Source: RGUW01 sp040399325
GTDB taxonomy: Bacteria; Cyanobacteriota; Cyanobacteriia; PCC-6307; Cyanobiaceae
NCBI GenBank assembly: GCA_040399325.1
Contig: JBBASJ010000003.1
Location: 1-64,000 of the forward strand
Direction of reading: 5' to 3'
DNA: 64,000 nt
Part shown: one piece after another, positions 60,826-64,000 of the stretch
How the letters are laid out: every line of letters begins with the position of its first letter
Position numbering within the stretch: position 1 is the first letter of the stretch
Notes under the pieces: generated by a model
What the model saw: the letters and a program-made list of their open reading frames with translations, nothing else
Databases searched by the model: none
Told to the model about the DNA's origin: nothing
Position numbers and translations under genes: made by a program

Positions 60826-62043
60826 ACGGCGCATGGCCCAGGCGGGCTGCAGGCCGCAGGCGGCCCACTGCACGGCGCCGCGGCCATAGCGCCGGTTGAG
60901 CCCATCGATCACCGCCATCAGCCGCTCACGGCGCTGCTGCTGCTCGGGGGTGGTGGGCACCAGCAGGTGGTGCTGCAGCAGGTCATCGGGTTGCAGCTGT
61001 TGCAGCAGCACACCGGCCTTGACCAGAGCCCTGTGGGGGCGAAACAGGCGCTCGGCCAGGGGCAGGGCCGCCGCCAGCAGCACGGCCGTGTCGTTGCTGG
61101 CCAGGGGCAGGGTCACCGTCGCCGAGGCGCTGTAGAAGCTGGCGGGTGCAAACGGACTCGTGCGGGCAAACACGGTGATGGCGCCGGCCCGCTGGCGCTG
61201 CTGGCGCAGCTTCTCGGCCGCCCGCACCAGGTAGGTGGCGATCGCCTCGCGCAGCTGCGCGAGGCTCTGCACCGGCTCGCTGAAACTGCGGCTGACGCAG
61301 GTCTCCTGCTTGGCCGGCGCCACGCTGATCAGCGGCAGACAGGCGTGACCCTGCAGCTCCTGCTGCAGCCGCAGCCCCACCACACCGCACTGGCGGCGCA
61401 GCTCGCCGGCCGGCATGTCGCGCAGGGCGCGGGCATGGGCCACCCCCCGCAGGCGACACCAACGGGCCAGGCGCCGGCCGATGCCCCAGACCTCTTCAAT
61501 GGCGATGGTCTCGAGCAGGGCCTCGACATCGGCGACGGCGGCCAGATCGAGCACGCCACCACGGGCTGGATCGACCTTGGCAGCCCGGTTGGCGATCTTG
61601 GCCAGCACCTTGGTGCCGGCGATGCCCACCGCCACCGGCAGCCCCAGATGGCAGAGCACCTGGCGGCGCAGGGCACGACCCCAGTCGCTCAGATCGCCGC
61701 CGGCAGGCCTGTGCAACAGCCCGAAGGCCTCGTCGATCGAGTAGATCTCGAGGCTCTCGACCCAGCGCTCCAGCGTGCTCATCAGCCGCTGGCTCATGTC
61801 GGCGTAGAGGGCGTAGTTGGAACTGCGCACCACGACCCCGTGGCGCTCGAGCTGGGCGCGCACCTTGAAATAGGGCGTGCCCATGGCGATGCCCAGGGCG
61901 CGGGCCTCGGCACTGCGCGAAACGATGCAACCGTCGTTGTTGGAGAGCACCACCAACGGGCGGCCGATCACGGCCGGATCGACCACCGCCTCGCAGGAGG
62001 CATAGAAGTTGTTGCCATCGATGAGCACCGTGGCCAGCGCCAT
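60763..62043 (-). CDS. umuC: Y-family DNA polymerase V catalytic subunit UmuC
   Basis: Translesion polymerase that copies past DNA damage at the cost of mutations. The protein has 426 residues. Catalytic residues are present: Asp9 in VLIDGNNFYASCEAV and Asp104-Glu105 in YSIDEAFGLL. Also seen are NNDGCIVSRSAEARALGI, AGTKVLAKIANRAAK (thumb/palm) and EVWGIGRRLARWCR (HhH). The C-terminal region carries little-finger-like RSFSEPVQSLAQLREAI. It starts 9 bp after the UmuD'-like gene and would share its LexA-controlled promoter. Polymerase V needs UmuD'2 and RecA. Confidence 0.95.
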   Translation of the reverse strand: MALATVLIDGNNFYASCEAVVDPAVIGRPLVVLSNNDGCIVSRSAEARALGIAMGTPYFKVRAQLERHGVVVRSSNYALYADMSQRLMSTLERWVESLEIYSIDEAFGLLHRPAGGDLSDWGRALRRQVLCHLGLPVAVGIAGTKVLAKIANRAAKVDPARGGVLDLAAVADVEALLETIAIEEVWGIGRRLARWCRLRGVAHARALRDMPAGELRRQCGVVGLRLQQELQGHACLPLISVAPAKQETCVSRSFSEPVQSLAQLREAIATYLVRAAEKLRQQRQRAGAITVFARTSPFAPASFYSASATVTLPLASNDTAVLLAAALPLAERLFRPHRALVKAGVLLQQLQPDDLLQHHLLVPTTPEQQQRRERLMAVIDGLNRRYGRGAVQWAACGLQPAWAMRRSRLSRAATTCLAQIPRVLAR

Positions 62044-62052
62044 ACCCCCCTC

Positions 62053-62367
62053 TCAACAGCACCGGATCACGCAGCGGGCGACCCCCAGCAGCTGATGGTC
62101 GCCATCGGCCGGCAACGGCAGCAGCGGATAGGCCGGATGGGCCGCTGCCAGGGCCAGGCCACCCCGCCAGCGCACCAGGCGCTTGACGGTGAAGCCGTCG
62201 CCGAGCCGCGCCACCACCACCTGACCCGGCCGGGGCTCAAGACCGCAGTCGACCACCAGCAGGTCGCCATCGCCGATACCAGCCCCCTGCATCGAGACAC
62301 CCCCAACCCGCAGCAGCACGGTGCAGCCAGGGTCACGCACCAGCAAGGCAGCCAGATCGAGGCCCAG
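62053..62367 (-). CDS. umuD: UmuD'-like S24 protease core without N-terminal arm
   Basis: An S24/LexA-fold protein of about 104 residues. The catalytic Ser is in GGVSMQGAGIGDGDLLVVD and the catalytic Lys in GFTVKRLVRW, so the dyad is intact. The N-terminal 30 or so residues of UmuD, including the FPSPAADY arm and Ala/Cys-Gly cleavage site, are absent: an in-frame TAG lies at the LexA box. No ATG is available; CTG 62367 follows GGGGAG by 6 nt, and TTG 62346 and GTG 62340 are alternatives. It resembles HumD of phage P1, a UmuD' made directly. It directly precedes umuC. Confidence 0.85.
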   Translation of the reverse strand: MGLDLAALLVRDPGCTVLLRVGGVSMQGAGIGDGDLLVVDCGLEPRPGQVVVARLGDGFTVKRLVRWRGGLALAAAHPAYPLLPLPADGDHQLLGVARCVIRCC

Positions 62368-62396
62368 GGCAAGCTCCCCACGACAGACCCCAGACT

Positions 62397-62410
62397 AGTA
62401 CATCTGTACG
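62397..62410 (-). promoter_or_regulatory. LexA (SOS) box upstream of umuD'-umuC
   Basis: AGTACATCTGTACG fits the cyanobacterial LexA consensus RGTACNNNDGTWCB at every position. It ends 30 bp upstream of the most likely start of the UmuD'-like gene, so LexA bound here would repress the umuD'-umuC operon until DNA damage. Confidence 0.8.
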
Positions 62411-62481
62411 AGGCGACTGATGCAACAGCCGCACTCCAAGGTGGCCCTCAGCGACGCGGCGCCGGACCGGCTTCAGTCAAG

Positions 62482-62640
62482 TCAGTTCAGGCCGAAGCTC
62501 CCCGGGGCCCACTCGGTGATCAGACGCTCGAGCCGGACCAGCTGGTAACGGTTGTGCTCACTGGGGTGATGGGCATAGCGCAGGCGCAGATCCCGCAACT
62601 GGGCCTCCAGCGCATTCAGCACAGGATGGTTGCTGTTCAC
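62482..62640 (-). CDS. Short helical protein, unknown function
   Basis: A 52-residue candidate from GTG 62640, beginning VNSNHPVLNALEAQLRDLRL and continuing YAHHPSEHNRYQLVRLERLI to APGSFGLN. It is amphipathic, charged and likely helical, with protein-like composition and no Cys. It sits between the two UmuD-like genes on the same strand. The remaining parts of 62411-62891 hold no convincing gene. No family is recognised; the start is uncertain. Confidence 0.45.
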   Translation of the reverse strand: MNSNHPVLNALEAQLRDLRLRYAHHPSEHNRYQLVRLERLITEWAPGSFGLN

Positions 62641-62891
62641 AGACGGGGCCCGGATACCAACCAAATCTTAAGCGAAACGGAAGCGTTTCGCACCATGCCG
62701 GCGCGCAGGCGGCGCCAACCACGACAGCCAGGCGCCAGAGTCGGGGCAGTCGCCACAGCTGCCATGGGTCGCCCAGCCCCCGATCGCCACAGCAAATCCC
62801 AGCCCCCGACCCCCTCACCCATGGTGATCAAGCTGCAGATCGCGGGGGCCGTGTTTGTGCCGCCACTGCTGCTGGGCCTGTGGCTGCAGCA

Positions 62892-63317
62892 TCAGGGCTT
62901 CTGGTGATGACGGGGCCGCTGGCCGGGCAACAGGTGATGCACGGCGTGACGCACCACCCCCCAGATCAGCAGATGGGGGTCGTCGCCGCTCAAGACCAAC
63001 GGCGCGACCGCCGGATCAGATGCCACCAGGCGCCAGCGGGGCGCGCGCCCCTCGAGACGCCGCAACAGCAACTGGCCGCCATGGGCCACCACCACCGTGG
63101 AGCCACACCGGGGCGCGACGCTGCGGTCAACCACCAGCAGGTCGCCATGGCAGATGCCCGCGGCCGCCATGGCATCGCCCTCGACCCGCAGAAAGAACGT
63201 GGCGCTGGGATGGGGCACCAGCTCCACATTGAGATCGATCGAGGCGTCGACATAGTCGGCCGCCGGACTGGGAAAGCCTGCCGCCACCGCCTCGAGGGCC
63301 AACGGCAGCAGCCACAC
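62892..63317 (-). CDS. Full-length UmuD-like protein with both catalytic residues substituted
   Basis: A UmuD homolog of about 141 residues (E. coli UmuD has 139). The arm VAAGFPSPAADYVDASIDLN includes an Ala-Gly at the expected cleavage point. At the catalytic Ser position the motif reads VEGDAMAAAGICHGDLLVVD: Ala (codon GCC) replaces Ser. At the Lys position GGQLLLRRLEG has Arg (CGG) in place of Lys. It cannot cleave itself by the S24 mechanism but could be cut by another UmuD/UmuD'. GTG 63317 is chosen; the frame is open to 63404, but that start overlaps the LexA box. Confidence 0.88.
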   Translation of the reverse strand: MWLLPLALEAVAAGFPSPAADYVDASIDLNVELVPHPSATFFLRVEGDAMAAAGICHGDLLVVDRSVAPRCGSTVVVAHGGQLLLRRLEGRAPRWRLVASDPAVAPLVLSGDDPHLLIWGVVRHAVHHLLPGQRPRHHQKP

Positions 63318-63387
63318 CACACCCCCCGGGCACGGCTCGCCCAACGGCACCAGACCAGCCTCGCGCCCCACCGCCACCACCCCGACT

Positions 63388-63401
63388 GGTACAGATGTTC
63401 G
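63388..63401 (-). promoter_or_regulatory. LexA (SOS) box upstream of the UmuD-like gene
   Basis: GGTACAGATGTTCG fits RGTACNNNDGTWCB at every position. It lies about 70 bp upstream of the chosen GTG start (63317). It would also sit close to the end of the upstream 63431-64000 gene, so the repressed promoter is probably for the UmuD-like gene alone. Confidence 0.78.
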
Positions 63402-63430
63402 CATGCCCGGGTCGCTGGTGGTGACCGCGC

Positions 63431-64000
63431 TCAGCCCGGGCGCAGCTCCTGACCGGGAGCCGCCAGGTCGCGGCGATGGGGCCGATTGCCGAACTGCTCG
63501 CGGGCCAGGGCCAGCAGCTGGGCCTCGCTGCAGGCCGAGGCATCAACGCCGACGCTGGCGACGATGCGCTGCAGCAGTGTGGGGTGACGGTGCCTGAGAT
63601 GGCGCAGCAGCAGGTTGCGCAGGTCGCTCTCGCCGTGGCCATGGCCCAGCAGCAGCACCGCATCGGCGGCCTCGATCGCCAGGGCGATCTGCTCGAGATA
63701 GGCATGGTCAAGGGGGGCCCGCTGCCCGGCGATGTCACGGTCGTGGCGATGGCTGAGGTTTTCACCGCTGGCCCAGAGGCCATGGGGCCGCAGCACGGCC
63801 TGATCGACGGCCTCGCCATCGAGGCGAAACAGACGGGTCTGGCGATGGTCAAGAACCAGCACCAGCCGCCGGGCCTGATCCCCGCGGGGGGCATCGGGCA
63901 CGGGCTGGGGATGGCCGGGGCTGATGCCGGCTGCCGCCAGCAGGTGGCGCAGCCGCTGGATCGCCTCGGCATCGAGAGCGCCCGCAGGCAACCCACCACC
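63431..64000 (-). CDS. eRF1-like (baeRF) family protein, 5' end outside the window
   Basis: The frame is open to the window edge, so the N-terminus is missing; about 189 residues are visible. The pattern resembles bacterial release-factor-like (baeRF) proteins: ARRLVLVLDHRQTRLFRLDG, DHAYLEQIALAIEAADAVLL, LGHGHGESDLRNLLLRHL and the late SEAQLLALAREQFG. Their role is unproven; a ribosome or RNA function is suggested from the fold. It is on the same strand as the SOS genes but upstream of the LexA box at 63388. Confidence 0.6.
   Translation of the reverse strand, partial: GGGLPAGALDAEAIQRLRHLLAAAGISPGHPQPVPDAPRGDQARRLVLVLDHRQTRLFRLDGEAVDQAVLRPHGLWASGENLSHRHDRDIAGQRAPLDHAYLEQIALAIEAADAVLLLGHGHGESDLRNLLLRHLRHRHPTLLQRIVASVGVDASACSEAQLLALAREQFGNRPHRRDLAAPGQELRPG

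Noticed and set aside
62821..62907. Tiny membrane-like peptide frame (28 residues, starts MVIKLQIAG)
   Set aside because: It looks like a single helix and has an ATG, but no ribosome-binding site is evident, it overlaps the UmuD-like gene on the other strand, and it matches no small photosystem subunit I know.
62892..63404. The longest start (ATG 63404) for the inactive UmuD-like gene
   Set aside because: The LexA box (63388-63401) lies immediately downstream of this ATG, so transcription controlled by that box should begin after it; GTG 63317 gives the normal UmuD length.

Overview
The window is about 64 kb of very GC-rich chromosome from a picocyanobacterium of the Cyanobium/Synechococcus type. 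Cyanobacterial marker genes support this: the phylloquinone genes menD and menB, a PAM68-family photosystem II assembly factor, DUF1816, DUF760, DUF3288, DUF4336 and DUF1350 proteins, a ComB-family phosphatase, a long-chain prenyl diphosphate synthase and a Nif11-type leader peptide. Nearly all of it is dense housekeeping sequence with 1 to 8 bp gene overlaps. I assign the organism from gene content and base composition, not from a 16S gene.

Layout. 1-10 kb: an orphan Nif11 peptide, a ZIP metal transporter, a DUF4336 protein, lepB, menD-menB, glgA, and a membrane-anchored protein coupled to murF. 10-17 kb, mostly minus strand: glmU, an MnmC-like methyltransferase, aroA, the remains of a toxin-antitoxin pair, thiD, an Rrf2 regulator without cysteines and a UbiD-family decarboxylase. 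17-28 kb: comB, a nitrilase-family amidase, a cell-wall amidase, murI, a prenyl synthase, a HAD phosphatase, acs, a GT39-like glycosyltransferase, DUF1350, a peroxiredoxin and a DnaQ-like exonuclease. 28.5-30.2 kb: an AT-rich island carrying one class III adenylate cyclase with a haem-binding-type sensor domain, next to tRNA-Pro(UGG). 30.5-36.3 kb, minus strand: a coupled envelope cluster ending with msrA, a large patatin/cPLA2-like protein and an ABC exporter. 36.8-47 kb, plus strand: trpD, carA, a STAS protein, mini-RNase III, rlmB, DUF1816, gatA, dnaE. 47-58.5 kb: PAM68, rpsO, ruvA, a lipoprotein, an EamA exporter, dnaG, small exported proteins, and an ion-transport block (CNNM protein, KtrB, SLC13 with RCK_C domains, Ca2+/cation antiporter). 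58.6-64 kb is the accessory end: a solitary RHH antitoxin, a three-gene exported pilin/chaperone-like operon, and an SOS mutagenesis locus.

The most interesting part is the SOS locus at 60.8-63.4 kb. It has umuC and two UmuD-like genes, each UmuD gene behind a match to the cyanobacterial LexA box. The copy joined to umuC keeps the Ser/Lys dyad but lacks the N-terminal arm and cleavage site, so it resembles a pre-matured UmuD'. The other copy has the arm and an Ala-Gly cleavage site, but its catalytic Ser is Ala and its catalytic Lys is Arg. This looks like division of one self-cleaving switch into a protease part and a substrate part. Other points worth a look are the haem-sensor cyclase island, the chaperone/pilin-like operon without an usher, the decayed toxin-antitoxin locus and the charged repeat tails of RlmB.
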